64,000 bases of DNA from Streptomyces sp. V3I8 (GCF_030817535.1 NZ_JAUSZL010000002.1:8184001-8248000), one strand, 5' to 3'. Numbered from the stretch's first letter, positions 41,662-50,300 are shown. The notes: a model not told the origin generated them from the sequence alone. Translations and numbers: made by a program.

Positions 41662-42864
41662 TCACGCCTCGGGTGCGTCCCCGAAGTCCGGGATCTCCAG
41701 CCGTGCCCCGCCCTGCCGTGCCGACTCGTGCGCGACGATGCCCGGCAGGGTGTAGCGGGCGGCGACCCAGGCGTTCACCGACGGCAGGGTGCGGGTGCTG
41801 ACCGCGGTCACGAAGTCGTCCACCAGGAAGTGGTGGCTGCCCTCGTGGCCGTTGTGCAGGTGGTCGAACTCCCTGGGCAGGCGGGCCCGGTCGTGCACCG
41901 GGGCCGACCCGGAGGTGAAGGCGGCCCGCAGTTCCGGCGCGATGTGCTGGAGGGACGGGTCGTCGGGGGACATGGTGGGCCTGGGCTCCAGGAGCTCACT
42001 GATGTCCTTCACCCCCTTCTTGTCCTGCCAGAAGGCCACCGTGGCGAGCTGCTCCATGCTGGCGTCGGTCCCGAAGAACCGGAAACGCGACTCCCGGATG
42101 TGCGAGGGGTAGCCCACCCGCCGGAACTCGTTCGTACGGAACGAGCCGCCGCCCGCGACCTCGAACAGCGCGGTGGCGTTGGAGAAGTCGTTGCCGAACT
42201 GGCTGATCTTCTCGTCGAAGACCCCGTCCCCGCGGTCGTCCCTGACACCGATCGCGGACACACTCACCGCATGTGTCCGCCAGGCCCCGAGGACCCCGCC
42301 CACCGAGTGCGTCGGGTACAGCAGCGGGGGATAGCTGGCGGTCGCCTTCCAGTTCTCACCGCCGCTGTACCGGTAGGCCTCGTAGAACCCGAGGTCCATG
42401 TCGTGCACGTAGTCGCCCTCGGCGTAGAAGAGCCGGCCGAAGGCGCCGTCGGCGATCTGGTTGCGGGCATGGACGGTCGCCGGGTTGTACTGGCTGGTCT
42501 CACCCATCATGTACGTGAGCCCGGTGGCCCGTACCGTGTCGATGATCGCGGCGATCTCGTCGCGGGTGATCGCCATCGGGACCGCCGAGTAGACGTGCTT
42601 GCCGGCGTTCAGCCCCTGGAGCACCAGGGGACCGTGGGTCCAGCGCTGGGTGAAGATCGCGACGGCGTCGACCGCCTCCGACTCCAGCATCGCCTGGTAC
42701 GAGGGGTAGGTTCCCGACAGCCCTTCGGCCGACGCCAGGTGCTCGGCCCGCTCCGGCAGCAGATCGGTGACGTGGACGTCGCCGACGCCGGGGTGGGCGA
42801 GGAAAAGCTTGGCGAACTGGCCGGAGAACTGGCCGGCGCCGACGATGCCGAGGGAGAAGGTCAT
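41662..42864 (-). CDS. Gfo/Idh/MocA-family protein, possibly a GH109-like NAD-dependent glycosidase
   Basis: This 400-residue protein has an N-terminal Rossmann domain (LGIVGAGQFSGQFAKLF). Most oxidoreductases of the family have a catalytic Lys in an EKP motif; here the matching place reads GKHVYSAVPMA, with no Lys. GH109 glycosidases, which use NAD+ catalytically, likewise lack that Lys and have a GHGG-type histidine motif. A GHEGSHHF segment (around 41830-41860) is comparable. I therefore cannot choose between dehydrogenase and glycosidase. It is the last gene of a sugar importer operon (gap about 50 bp), so it probably processes the imported sugar. ATG 42864 is used. Confidence 0.75.
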   Translation of the reverse strand: MTFSLGIVGAGQFSGQFAKLFLAHPGVGDVHVTDLLPERAEHLASAEGLSGTYPSYQAMLESEAVDAVAIFTQRWTHGPLVLQGLNAGKHVYSAVPMAITRDEIAAIIDTVRATGLTYMMGETSQYNPATVHARNQIADGAFGRLFYAEGDYVHDMDLGFYEAYRYSGGENWKATASYPPLLYPTHSVGGVLGAWRTHAVSVSAIGVRDDRGDGVFDEKISQFGNDFSNATALFEVAGGGSFRTNEFRRVGYPSHIRESRFRFFGTDASMEQLATVAFWQDKKGVKDISELLEPRPTMSPDDPSLQHIAPELRAAFTSGSAPVHDRARLPREFDHLHNGHEGSHHFLVDDFVTAVSTRTLPSVNAWVAARYTLPGIVAHESARQGGARLEIPDFGDAPEA

Positions 42865-42914
42865 GGGGTGTGTGCCTTTCACTGTCCGGGTCACGGGCCG
42901 GGGCATGGGCCGGG

Positions 42915-44258
42915 TCACTGGCCGAGGATGAGGTTGATCTGGTCGTTGGTCCGGGTCAGGCTCCCGGCCGGGGCGCCGTTGGCGTAGACGTCCTGCATCG
43001 CGGGGCGCATCAGGGCGTACACGTCCGCCGCGTAGTCGGTGACCGGGAAGGAGAACGTGGTGAAGTCCTTCGTGTCCGTGACCGGCCCGGTGAAGGCGGA
43101 CACGTCGATGTCCTTCTTCCGGTACGCGGCCACGGCCGCCTCGGTGCCTTCCGGGGTCGCCGGGAAGACGACGCCGTATCCGCCGACGGTCTTCTGGCAC
43201 GCGTCGGAGGCCAGGTACCGCACCCATTTCTTCGCGCCCGCCTTGTTGCGGGCGCCTTTGGTGACGGAGTCGGCGAGGCCGTTCATCATGGTGGCCCGCT
43301 TGCCGGTCGGCCCGGCCGGGGTGACGGCCGTACCGACGTCGAGGCCCTTGGTGCCGTAGTACGTGGAGATCATCCAGGCGCCGTCGAGGGCGGTGGCCGC
43401 CCTGCCGGAGGCGACCTGGGCGTTGGCCGGGTTGGCGCCGTCGGTGTAGTCGGTGAACGGCGCGAGGTAGCCCTTCTCCGCGAGGCCGAAGTACCAGTCG
43501 ACCACCGACTGGAAGGTCCTGCTGTCGTACCGGTACTCGGTGCCCCAGCGTGCCTTGTCCGTGTAGTGCCAGCCCGCCGAGGCGGCGAAGGGGCTCCAGG
43601 TGGTCTGTCCGTCGCTGTCGCCGGCGCCGCCCGTGGCGAGGCCGTACACCTCGATGTCGTCCTTGTCGAAGCCCTTCTCGTCGCCGCGCCTGCCGTTGCT
43701 GTCGACGGTCAGGTGCGCGACGGCCTTCTCGAAGGTGCCGCCGTCCTCGGGGTTCCAGGCGAGGTCGTTGAGCTCCTCCGCGGCCAGCCCGGCCCGTTCG
43801 GTCATCTTCCGGTTGTAGAAGAGGGCGACGGTGTCCCAGTCCTTCGGGGCGCCGTAGCGGTGACCGTCCCGGCCGGTCCAGTTGGCGGCCAGGCCCGGCT
43901 GGTAGGCGGAGTCGTCGATGCCCAGGTCGTCCAGCGGTTCCAGCACGTCCAGGTCGGCGAACTGCCCGAACTTCTGGATGTGGTCGGTGAACACGTCGGG
44001 CTCGGTGCCCGCGATGAAGCTCGCGGTGAGCTTGGTCCAGTAGTCGGCCCAGCCCATCTGCGTGATCTTCACCCGCAGCCCCGGGTTTCGCCGCTCGAAG
44101 TTCTTGGCGCAGGTCTGGTAGGCGGGCATTTGGTTGGCGTCCCAGAGCCAGTACGTCACCGTGTCCGCACCCGCTCTGGCGGTGCCGCCCTGCGCGCAGC
44201 CCGTCGCCAGGGACAGCGCCCCGGCCAGTGCCACGACCGTACGCGTACGCATGCGCAT
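42915..44258 (-). CDS. Sugar ABC transporter substrate-binding lipoprotein
   Basis: This 447-residue family 1 (CUT1-type) binding protein has a signal and lipobox (SLATGC, Cys21). Typical blocks are TYWLWDANQMPAYQTCAKNF, a trailing NPGLRVKITQMGW, and DTVALFYNRKMTERAGL. It is lipid-anchored outside the membrane and delivers a sugar or oligosaccharide to the two permeases encoded just upstream. No ATPase gene is present; CUT1 systems of Streptomyces use the shared ATPase MsiK. ATG 44258 is 10 bp after the permease stop. Confidence 0.95.
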   Translation of the reverse strand: MRMRTRTVVALAGALSLATGCAQGGTARAGADTVTYWLWDANQMPAYQTCAKNFERRNPGLRVKITQMGWADYWTKLTASFIAGTEPDVFTDHIQKFGQFADLDVLEPLDDLGIDDSAYQPGLAANWTGRDGHRYGAPKDWDTVALFYNRKMTERAGLAAEELNDLAWNPEDGGTFEKAVAHLTVDSNGRRGDEKGFDKDDIEVYGLATGGAGDSDGQTTWSPFAASAGWHYTDKARWGTEYRYDSRTFQSVVDWYFGLAEKGYLAPFTDYTDGANPANAQVASGRAATALDGAWMISTYYGTKGLDVGTAVTPAGPTGKRATMMNGLADSVTKGARNKAGAKKWVRYLASDACQKTVGGYGVVFPATPEGTEAAVAAYRKKDIDVSAFTGPVTDTKDFTTFSFPVTDYAADVYALMRPAMQDVYANGAPAGSLTRTNDQINLILGQ

Positions 44259-44268
44259 GCCCGTCCCC

Positions 44269-45192
44269 TTACTTGATGCCGGTGAAGCTGATGGTGCTGA
44301 CGATGCGGCGCGCGAAGACGCCGAAGAGCACGAGCATCGGCAGCGCCGCGATGAGCGTGGCCGCCATCAGGCCGGACCAGTCGTACCCGGTCTGCGGTGT
44401 CTGTGCCCGGAAGATGGCCAGTGCCACGGTGAGCACGCGCGAACTGTCGCTGTACGACACCATCAGCGGCCAGAAGTAGTCGTTCCAGGAGGTGATGTAC
44501 GTCAGCACGCCCAGGGTCAGGACGGGGGTGGACGCCATCGGCAGCATGACGCGGTAGAAGATCCGGATCTTCCCGGCCCCGTCGAGCAGCGCCGCCTCCT
44601 CGACCTCGCGGGGCACGTTCATGAAGAACTGGCGCAGGAAGAACACCGCGAACGGGGTCATGAACATCGTCGGCAGCGAGATGCCCAACAGGCTGTCGAT
44701 CAGGCCTAGTTGCTTGATGAGGACGAAGTTCGGCAGCAGGGTGAAGATCGTGGGCACCATCAGCCCGGCGAGGAACAGCCCGAAGACCTTGTCCCGGCCG
44801 CGCCACCGCAGCCGGGCGAAGGCGTACGCGGCCATGGCGGAGAAGAGGATCTGGCAGACGGTGATCAGGGTGGACACCAGTACCGAGTTGAGCAGATAGC
44901 GCCAGAACCTCAGCCCGCCGCCCGAACCGCCCTGGGCGATCGCCTCCTCGGTGGACTGCAGGCCCAGGGCCCGCTCGAAACCACCGGTCGTCGGGTCCAC
45001 GGGCAGGACGTCGCCGGGGTGGGCCGCGAGTGCCGTGTTCGAGGACAGCGCGGTGCGCAGGATCCAGTAGAACGGCAGCAGGGTGATGAGCACCATGGCG
45101 GCCGTCACCGTCCAGGCCGCGATCCTCCCCGGGGAGAGCCCTGGGCGCGGTGTGTGCCGTACCTTCGTCGTCGGTGCCGTCACGGCAGTCAT
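44269..45192 (-). CDS. Sugar ABC permease, MalG-type
   Basis: This 307-residue inner-membrane permease has about six spans. The coupling motif is EEAALLDGAGKIRIFYRVMLP, and the C-terminal end FARRIVSTISFTGIK is typical of MalG-like (MalG/LacG) proteins. ATG 45192 is used, with GGGAGTG upstream; an earlier in-frame GTG three codons upstream is possible. It lies 17 bp after the partner permease and 10 bp before the binding protein. Confidence 0.95.
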   Translation of the reverse strand: MTAVTAPTTKVRHTPRPGLSPGRIAAWTVTAAMVLITLLPFYWILRTALSSNTALAAHPGDVLPVDPTTGGFERALGLQSTEEAIAQGGSGGGLRFWRYLLNSVLVSTLITVCQILFSAMAAYAFARLRWRGRDKVFGLFLAGLMVPTIFTLLPNFVLIKQLGLIDSLLGISLPTMFMTPFAVFFLRQFFMNVPREVEEAALLDGAGKIRIFYRVMLPMASTPVLTLGVLTYITSWNDYFWPLMVSYSDSSRVLTVALAIFRAQTPQTGYDWSGLMAATLIAALPMLVLFGVFARRIVSTISFTGIK

Positions 45193-45209
45193 GCCGGTCA
45201 CTCCCTTCG

Positions 45210-46181
45210 TCAGCCGAGGTCGGTCCGGCCGGCCCGGGTGAGCCGGTACTGCAGGACGGTGATCGCGCTCAGGACGACCAGCAGCGCCACGGACATCGCC
45301 GAGGCGTAGCCGAACTGGAAGCGGCCGAACGCCGAGCCGTAGATGTAGAACTGCAGCACGTTGGTGGCGTTGGCGGGACCGCCGTTGGTCGTCACCGCCA
45401 CGGTGTCGAAGACCTGGAACGAGCCGATCACGGTCATGATCAGCACCACGGCCAGCACCGGTCGCAGCAGCGGCAGGGTGATGCGCCGGAACATCCGCCA
45501 CTCGCTCGCGCCGTCGACCTTGGCGGCCTCGTACAGGTCGCCGGGGATGGCCTGCAGTCCGGCGAAGAGCAGCAGCGCGGTGTAGCCGACGTGCCGCCAC
45601 ACGTTGATCAGCGCGATCGTCGGGATCGCCCATGTCTCGTCCGCCAGGAACGGGATGCGGTCGAAGCCCAGGCCCGCGACGATCTCGTTGCCGATGCCGA
45701 GCTGGGTGTCGAGCATCCACAGCCAGACGATGCCCGCCACGACGTTCGACATCAGGTACGGCGTCAGCACGATGCCGCGCAGCACCGCCGACTGCGTGAG
45801 CCGCTGCAGCAGCACGGCGATGGCCAGCGCCGAGGTCGTCTGCACCCCGATGTTGATGAACACGTACTCGACGGTGACCTTCATCGAGTCCCAGAAGATG
45901 GGGTCGTCGATCATGCGCCGGTAGTTGTCCAGGCCGACCCAACGCGCCGGGGTCAGCAGGTTGAAGCGGGTGAAGCTCAGGTAGATGCCGCGCAGCGTCG
46001 GCCACAGCAGGAAGACCAGGAAGCCCAGCATGGCCGGCGCGACGAAGAGCGCCGCGAGGGCCCCGTCACCGCGGTCGCCACCGGTACGTTCTCGCTTCCT
46101 GCCGGTCCTCGGTTTCGGAGCTGTCCCCCCGGCGTCGCGCGGCGGCAGACGCGAGGGTGGGCTGCTGGAGGCGACGGTCAT
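45210..46181 (-). CDS. Sugar ABC permease, MalF-type
   Basis: This 323-residue permease has a Pro/Arg-rich N-terminus and about six membrane spans (LAALFVAPAMLGFLVFLLW first). The coupling loop is YEAAKVDGASEWRMFRRITLP. It pairs with the MalG-like protein. ATG 46181 has GAGGGAG upstream; the upstream ATG at 46223 would add 14 residues lying over the presumed operator. It is the first gene of the sugar import operon and faces a divergent ROK-family regulator. A 16-bp putative operator (46228-46243) lies 47 bp before the start. Confidence 0.95.
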   Translation of the reverse strand: MTVASSSPPSRLPPRDAGGTAPKPRTGRKRERTGGDRGDGALAALFVAPAMLGFLVFLLWPTLRGIYLSFTRFNLLTPARWVGLDNYRRMIDDPIFWDSMKVTVEYVFINIGVQTTSALAIAVLLQRLTQSAVLRGIVLTPYLMSNVVAGIVWLWMLDTQLGIGNEIVAGLGFDRIPFLADETWAIPTIALINVWRHVGYTALLLFAGLQAIPGDLYEAAKVDGASEWRMFRRITLPLLRPVLAVVLIMTVIGSFQVFDTVAVTTNGGPANATNVLQFYIYGSAFGRFQFGYASAMSVALLVVLSAITVLQYRLTRAGRTDLG

Positions 46182-46227
46182 CGGGAGACTCCCTCGTCTG
46201 CGGCTCTCGTCCTCGGGCCCCACTTAC

Positions 46228-46243
46228 TTTTGGGCCGAAAGAA
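46228..46243. promoter_or_regulatory. Operator-like 16-mer, copy 1 (permease side)
   Basis: TTTTGGGCCGAAAGAA differs from copy 2 (46312-46327) at only two positions. Its ends, TTTT and GAAA, form a loose inverted repeat. It is placed upstream of the sugar importer, as expected for a site bound by the divergent ROK regulator. Confidence 0.55.
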
Positions 46244-46311
46244 TCCAGCCGTCAAGAGGTGTGCGCAGATCTTTTCCCGGCGCCCTGTACGGCCTAGGCT
46301 GACATCATTAG

Positions 46312-46327
46312 TTCTGTGCCGAAAGAA
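46312..46327. promoter_or_regulatory. Operator-like 16-mer, copy 2 (regulator side)
   Basis: TTCTGTGCCGAAAGAA (the TTCT...AGAA ends are inverted) is the near-identical partner of copy 1. It sits 18 bp before the ATG of the ROK gene at 46346, where binding would repress the regulator's own transcription. Confidence 0.55.
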
Positions 46328-46345
46328 ATCATGAGAGGTCCCGGC

Positions 46346-47512
46346 ATGACCGCACGCGCCGCCAGCTGGCTGCCGCTCAGTCCCGGTGAGCGCTCCGTCG
46401 CGATCGAGGTGCTCACCCACGGCCCTCTTTCGCGCAGCGACATCGCCCGTCGGCTCGACCTGTCGGCGGGCAGCCTGACCCGGCTCACCAAACCGCTCAT
46501 CGAGTCGGGTCTGCTGGTCGAGGTGGCCGAGGGCGGCGCACTCCCCGAAGGGCGTCAGGGCCGCCCCTCGCAGCCCCTCGACATCGTCGCCGAGTCCCGT
46601 ACCTTCGTCGGTTTCAAGATCACCGAGGACATGGTCTACGGCGTCGTCACGACACTCAGGAGCGACATCGTCGCCCGCCACGACCTGCCCCTGGACAGCC
46701 ATGACCCGCAGCACGTCGTGGACGTGCTGCGGGCGGTCACGGCGGAGTTCGCCCGGCGGTTCCCGGGCCTCGCCGGAATCGGCATCGGGCTCGGCGGTCG
46801 CGCCTCGGACCGCTCCGTCGTCGACGAGTCGGCCTTCCTCGGCTGGCACGACGTCCCCCTGGCGCGGCTCCTGGAGGAGCGCACCGGGCTGCCCGTCGTC
46901 GTGGAGAACGACCTGAACGCGCTCGTCGAGGCCGAGAGCTGGTTCGGCGCGGGCCGCGGCCTCGACCGGTTCGCGGTGCTCACCATCGGCGCGGGCCTCG
47001 GTTACGGCCTGGTCAGCGGCGGCAGACGGATCGTGTCCCCGGAGGACGGGCGAGGGGTCGGCCGTTTCTGGATGGTGAACCCGAACGGCCCGCTCACCCC
47101 CGAGGGCGAGCGCGGCAGCGCCATCTCCCTGCTGACCATTCCCAACATCCGCTACCAGGTCCGGGCGGCCACCGGCCGGGATGTCTCGTACGACGAGGTC
47201 CTCGCGATGGCCGCCCGGGGCGAACCGATGGCCGCCCGAGTCATCGACGAGGCGGCCCGGGCCCTGGGCACCCTCGTCGCGCAGATCGCCAACTTCGCCA
47301 TGCCCGAGAAGATCCTCCTGGCCGGGGAGGGGGTGGGCCTGGTCGATGTGGCCGGACCGGCCGTCCGGCAGGCGATCCTCGCCAACCGCCATCCGCAGGC
47401 CGCCCCGGTCAACCTGGAGACGAAGGTCTCCGACTTCCACGACTGGGCCCGAGGCGGCGCCGTACTGGCCATCCAGGTGCTGGTCCTGGGCCAGGTCCAG
47501 GCGGGCTCGTAG
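46346..47512 (+). CDS. ROK-family transcriptional regulator
   Basis: This 388-residue ROK protein has an N-terminal MarR-like helix-turn-helix (GPLSRSDIARRLDLSAGSLT, then RLTKPLIESGLL) and a sugar-kinase-like domain (GIGIGLGG; VVVENDLNALVEAESWFG; TIGAGLGYGLV). The Cys-x-Cys-Gly zinc motif of many ROK proteins is not present. As an NagC/XylR-type repressor it probably senses the sugar taken up by the divergent importer. The ATG at 46346 is preferred because GAGAGG lies upstream; a GTG at 46316 overlapping operator copy 2 is an alternative. Confidence 0.9.
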   Translation: MTARAASWLPLSPGERSVAIEVLTHGPLSRSDIARRLDLSAGSLTRLTKPLIESGLLVEVAEGGALPEGRQGRPSQPLDIVAESRTFVGFKITEDMVYGVVTTLRSDIVARHDLPLDSHDPQHVVDVLRAVTAEFARRFPGLAGIGIGLGGRASDRSVVDESAFLGWHDVPLARLLEERTGLPVVVENDLNALVEAESWFGAGRGLDRFAVLTIGAGLGYGLVSGGRRIVSPEDGRGVGRFWMVNPNGPLTPEGERGSAISLLTIPNIRYQVRAATGRDVSYDEVLAMAARGEPMAARVIDEAARALGTLVAQIANFAMPEKILLAGEGVGLVDVAGPAVRQAILANRHPQAAPVNLETKVSDFHDWARGGAVLAIQVLVLGQVQAGS

Positions 47513-47695
47513 CCCATACCGCGGCCCTCGCCGCGGCGGGCGCCGAGGGAGCCCCTGCCGTCGGCACACCGTGCGGGAGGCGTACCAGCCACGGTGCGGG
47601 AGGCCTGCCGGCGGCGGGTGCGGGAGCTGTCCGACCGCGCCGGAAGGCGGTGAGCGTCACAGTCTCCACTCACATGGTCTTCACGCTGAGCCCCG

Positions 47696-47701
47696 TATGA
47701 T
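47696..47701 (+). promoter_or_regulatory. TATGAT -10 box for a possible leaderless small gene
   Basis: TATGAT ends 7 bases before the ATG at 47709, with no Shine-Dalgarno. A leaderless transcript is suggested. A -35 hexamer is not clear. Confidence 0.4.
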
Positions 47702-47708
47702 TCACGGT

Positions 47709-47909
47709 ATGTCCACCACTCACCGTCGTGCGCCGGGAGCCACGCAGCGATCAGCCGCCGAAGTCAATGACGAGATCCGGGCCCTGTGGCTCCGGGCCGG
47801 TGGAACGCTGAGCGGTGAACAGCGGCGGGAGTACCAACGCCTCGTCCTGGAATGGGCGTCGGCCGCGCCACGCCCCCCGTCGCACGCGGATTCCTCACAG
47901 GCCGCCTGA
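47709..47909 (+). CDS. Small conserved-looking hypothetical protein
   Basis: This 66-residue soluble protein (MSTTHRRAPGATQRSAAEVN, then IRALWLRAGGTLSGEQRREYQRL) is probably a single helix-rich unit. I do not know the family; streptomycetes have short proteins of similar composition. There is no ribosome-binding site, and the -10-like box 7 bp upstream suggests a leaderless start. It is convergent with the truncated sugar-dehydrogenase gene. Confidence 0.5.
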   Translation: MSTTHRRAPGATQRSAAEVNDEIRALWLRAGGTLSGEQRREYQRLVLEWASAAPRPPSHADSSQAA

Positions 47910-47970
47910 CCGTCTCGGAGGGCGTCCGACGAGGCGTGGCCGGGAAACGGCCGCGGGCCTGTACGGCGGC

Positions 47971-48757
47971 TCAGCGCCCGACGGCGCGGGCGTCCCCGTC
48001 GAGGGTGAAGCGCGCCGGCGGTGAGGAGTCGCCGGTGTGCTCGGCGAGATAGCCGAGGGTGACGCTCGCGCCCGCGGCGATGGTGGCGTTGTGCCCCGCG
48101 TCGGTCGCTGCGATCGTGTTGCTTCCCTGGACCAGGTCGGTGTTCCAGTCGGAGACGACGGTCTGTCCGAGGGCCAGCGGGAACTCGAGTGTCCAGCCGT
48201 TCACCGGGGTGTCGCCCGTGTTGGTGAGGGTGAGGTCGACCGTCGTGCCGGTGCCCCAGGCGCGTACGGTGCGTTCCACCCGGCAGGTCGGCTCCCGGTG
48301 CGTGAACGACACCCGGTGCAGGCCGCCCGGCAGGTCGTTGACCACGTAGAACTCGCCCTCCGCCGATGTTCCGATCGACGTCACCTGGGTGGGCATCTGA
48401 CCGATCTCTGCCTGTTCGTAGCCGCCCGTGCCGTCGGGGCGCAGCGCCCATACGGTGGAGGAGCAGTAGTCGGTGGCGATGTACGTACCGCCCACCAGGT
48501 CGGCGTATTGCCGGCCGCGGTAGACATGACCGCCGATGACCGAACAGCCGCCGCCGGTGAACCTCTCCAGTCCCTCGTAACAGGACCAGCCGAGGTTCGC
48601 GCCCCCACGGCCGGGTGCGAGGTGGTCGACCTCCTCCCACCGGCCCTGGCCGACGTCGCCGATCCACAGCGAGTCGTCGGCGCTGTCGAAGGAGAACCGC
48701 CACGGGTTGCGCAGCCCGTACAGCCAGATCTCCGCACGGGCGCCGGGGGTGTCCACC
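47971..48757 (-). pseudogene. 5'-truncated glucose/sorbosone dehydrogenase with C-terminal CBM2
   Basis: On the reverse strand the frame is open from the IS left end (48757) to 47971. It begins with the late part of a soluble PQQ-type sugar dehydrogenase (DTPGARAEIWLYGLRNPWRF, then DVGQGRWEEVDHLAPG). A family 2 carbohydrate-binding module follows (WTLEFPLALGQTVVSDWNTD) to the C-terminus. The whole N-terminal half, including signal peptide and most catalytic residues, is absent. The IS5-type element sits exactly where the coding sequence ends, and the missing half is not on the other side. The gene was a secreted polysaccharide- or sugar-oxidising enzyme before the insertion. Confidence 0.85.
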
Positions 48758-48820
48758 AACTGGTTCCAACAAAAGCTGTTGATCATGTGACTGTCGGCTT
48801 GTCTGCTCGTCGGTCTGCTT

Positions 48821-49644
48821 ATGGCGAAGCGTGAGTCGCGGCCGTGGATCGTGTCGGATGAACTGTGGCCGTTCATCGAGCCGTTGCTGCCCGTGCCGGC
48901 GCCGAAACCGGTCCAGGGCAGACCTCGGGTGTCGGACCGGCAGGCCCTGTACGGGATCCTCTTCGTCCCGCACACCGGTATCCAGTGGGAGTACCTGCCT
49001 CAGGAACCGGGCTTCGGTTCGGGGATGACCTGCTGGCGACGGCCGGCTGCCTGGAACGAGGCCGGTGTCTGGGGCCGACTCCATGTCGTACTGCCGGAGA
49101 GGCCGCGCTCGAAGGACAAGCCGGACTGGTCGCGGGCGGTGATCGACTCCTCGCATGTACGGGCTGCCCGCAGGGGCCCAAAAGCGGGCCCAGCCCGGTC
49201 GACCGCGCACGGCCGGGCAGCAAGCACCACCTCATCGTCGACGGGCAGGGCATCCCGCTCGCGGTGTCGCTGACCGGCGGCAACCGCAACGACGTCACGC
49301 AACTGCTGCCGCTACTCGACAAGATCCCAGCGGTCGCAGGCCGGATCGGCAGACCGCGCCCGCGCCCGGACACCCTGCTGACCGACCGCGGCTACGACCA
49401 CGACCAAGTACCGTCGCCTGCTCTGGCAGCGCGGGATCCAACCCGTAATCGCCAAGCGGGGGGGGGCGAACCCCGCGGTACCGGCCCGGGCATCTTCCGC
49501 TACGTCGTCGAGCGCACCATCGCCTGGCTCCACGGCTTCCGCCGCCTGCGCATCCGCCGGGAACGACGCGACGATATCCACGAAGCCTTCCCCGGACTCG
49601 CCGTCTGCCTGATCACCCACCGCCACGTCCAACGCCTCTGTTAG
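48821..49644 (+). pseudogene. IS5-family transposase, frame-split and probably inactive
   Basis: The first frame (48821-49273) encodes the N-terminal part with WIVSDELWPFIEPLLPVP and the first catalytic Asp (AVIDSSHVRA). The rest (HHLIVDGQGIPLAVSLTGG, second Asp in LLTDRGYD, Glu in YVVERTIAWLHGF) is in the -1 frame. At 49177-49183 the sequence C-CCA-AAA fits a canonical -1 slippery site, so this shift may be programmed. A second disturbance is not: an extra C near 49403 and a run of nine G (49458-49466) put the segment equivalent to KYRRLLWQRGIQPVIAKRG out of frame before it returns. All three acidic residues stay in frame but about 20 internal residues are scrambled. Confidence 0.8.
49177..49183 (+). 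other. Candidate programmed -1 frameshift site (C-CCA-AAA)
   Basis: The heptamer CCCAAAA is in the correct phase (X_XXY_YYZ) at the end of the overlap between the two transposase frames. Slippage by one base joins the ORFs as ...GPKSGPSPVDRA, which restores the conserved family sequence. IS5-group elements are known to use such shifts. Confidence 0.6.
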
Positions 49645-49650
49645 CAGCAG

Positions 49651-50244
49651 TTAGACCCTGGGAGCGCGCAATGCCTGCGAGAGCGCGCTCATGGTGATGT
49701 CGATGATCGCGTGGAGCTCTTTCCGGCTTGCGCCGGCCCTGCTCATCACGGCCAGTGACTGATTGACCGCCGCGATATGAACGGCGAAGTTGTCGGCGTC
49801 GCTGTCAGGCAACTTCGCGGCGATCAAGGCGGTCCGCAGCCGCGCACGCTGAAAGCCCAGAGCTTCGATCGCGCGCGTGGCGATGGTGGGGCTCAGTACC
49901 GGCATCGCCATCGCGGTTTGGGCGACCAGGCATCCGTCCGGCAGGTCGGGGTCGGCGATGCGCTTCAGTGTGACTTCGAAGAACGCCCTTACTGCCCGCA
50001 GCGGCTCTTCGGGCGCGCCTGAAAGGGCCTGGTCGTACCTGTCCCCGTACCGGGTGGCGTAGCGGTCCAGGCAACGCGAATAGAGCGAGTCTTTGTCGCC
50101 GAGTGAGGAGTAGATGGAACTGCGGTTCAGTCCGGTCGCCCTGGAGAGGTCGTCGAGAGATGTGTCGGCGTATCCGGCTCGCCAGAACTGGACCATCGCC
50201 GCGTCGAGCGCAATGTCCACATCGAACTGCTTCTTCCCGGCCAT
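49651..50244 (-). CDS. TetR-family regulator
   Basis: This 197-residue TetR protein begins MAGKKQFDVDIALDAAMVQF, with the recognition helix region DDLSRATGLNRSSIYSSLGD near residues 30-50. The last codons (RAPRV then TAA) run into the right end of the IS5-type element at 49652. Third-base A/T codons are visibly more frequent than in neighbouring genes, suggesting horizontal transfer. It is transcribed divergently from an alpha/beta hydrolase. A perfect 10-bp inverted repeat between the two is the likely operator. Confidence 0.9.
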   Translation of the reverse strand: MAGKKQFDVDIALDAAMVQFWRAGYADTSLDDLSRATGLNRSSIYSSLGDKDSLYSRCLDRYATRYGDRYDQALSGAPEEPLRAVRAFFEVTLKRIADPDLPDGCLVAQTAMAMPVLSPTIATRAIEALGFQRARLRTALIAAKLPDSDADNFAVHIAAVNQSLAVMSRAGASRKELHAIIDITMSALSQALRAPRV

Positions 50245-50300
50245 CGCGTACGCACCTCGTTCTTGAGCTTGAGCCAAGCCGCCGTGACCCTGCTCATCAT

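Larger units (their letters stand above)
48758..49652 (+). mobile_element. IS5-type insertion sequence with imperfect 25-bp terminal repeats
   Basis: Ends matching as imperfect inverted repeats are visible: the left end (from 48758, AACTGGTTCCAACAAAAGCT) and the right end (to 49652; reading inward AACTGCTGCTAACAGAGGC) share the AACTG and AACA.A.G blocks, then GTTG. The transposase lies between. The bases just outside the two ends (ACC on the left, AGA on the right) are not a target-site duplication, so the element has been rearranged with its surroundings. Its left end truncates a sugar-dehydrogenase gene and its right end runs into the stop codon of a tetR gene. Confidence 0.75.

Noticed and set aside
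49458..49466. The run of nine G in the transposase as a second programmed frameshift site
   Set aside because: The conserved segment before it is already out of frame because of an extra C, and G-runs are not typical slippery sites. Damage or sequencing error is more likely.
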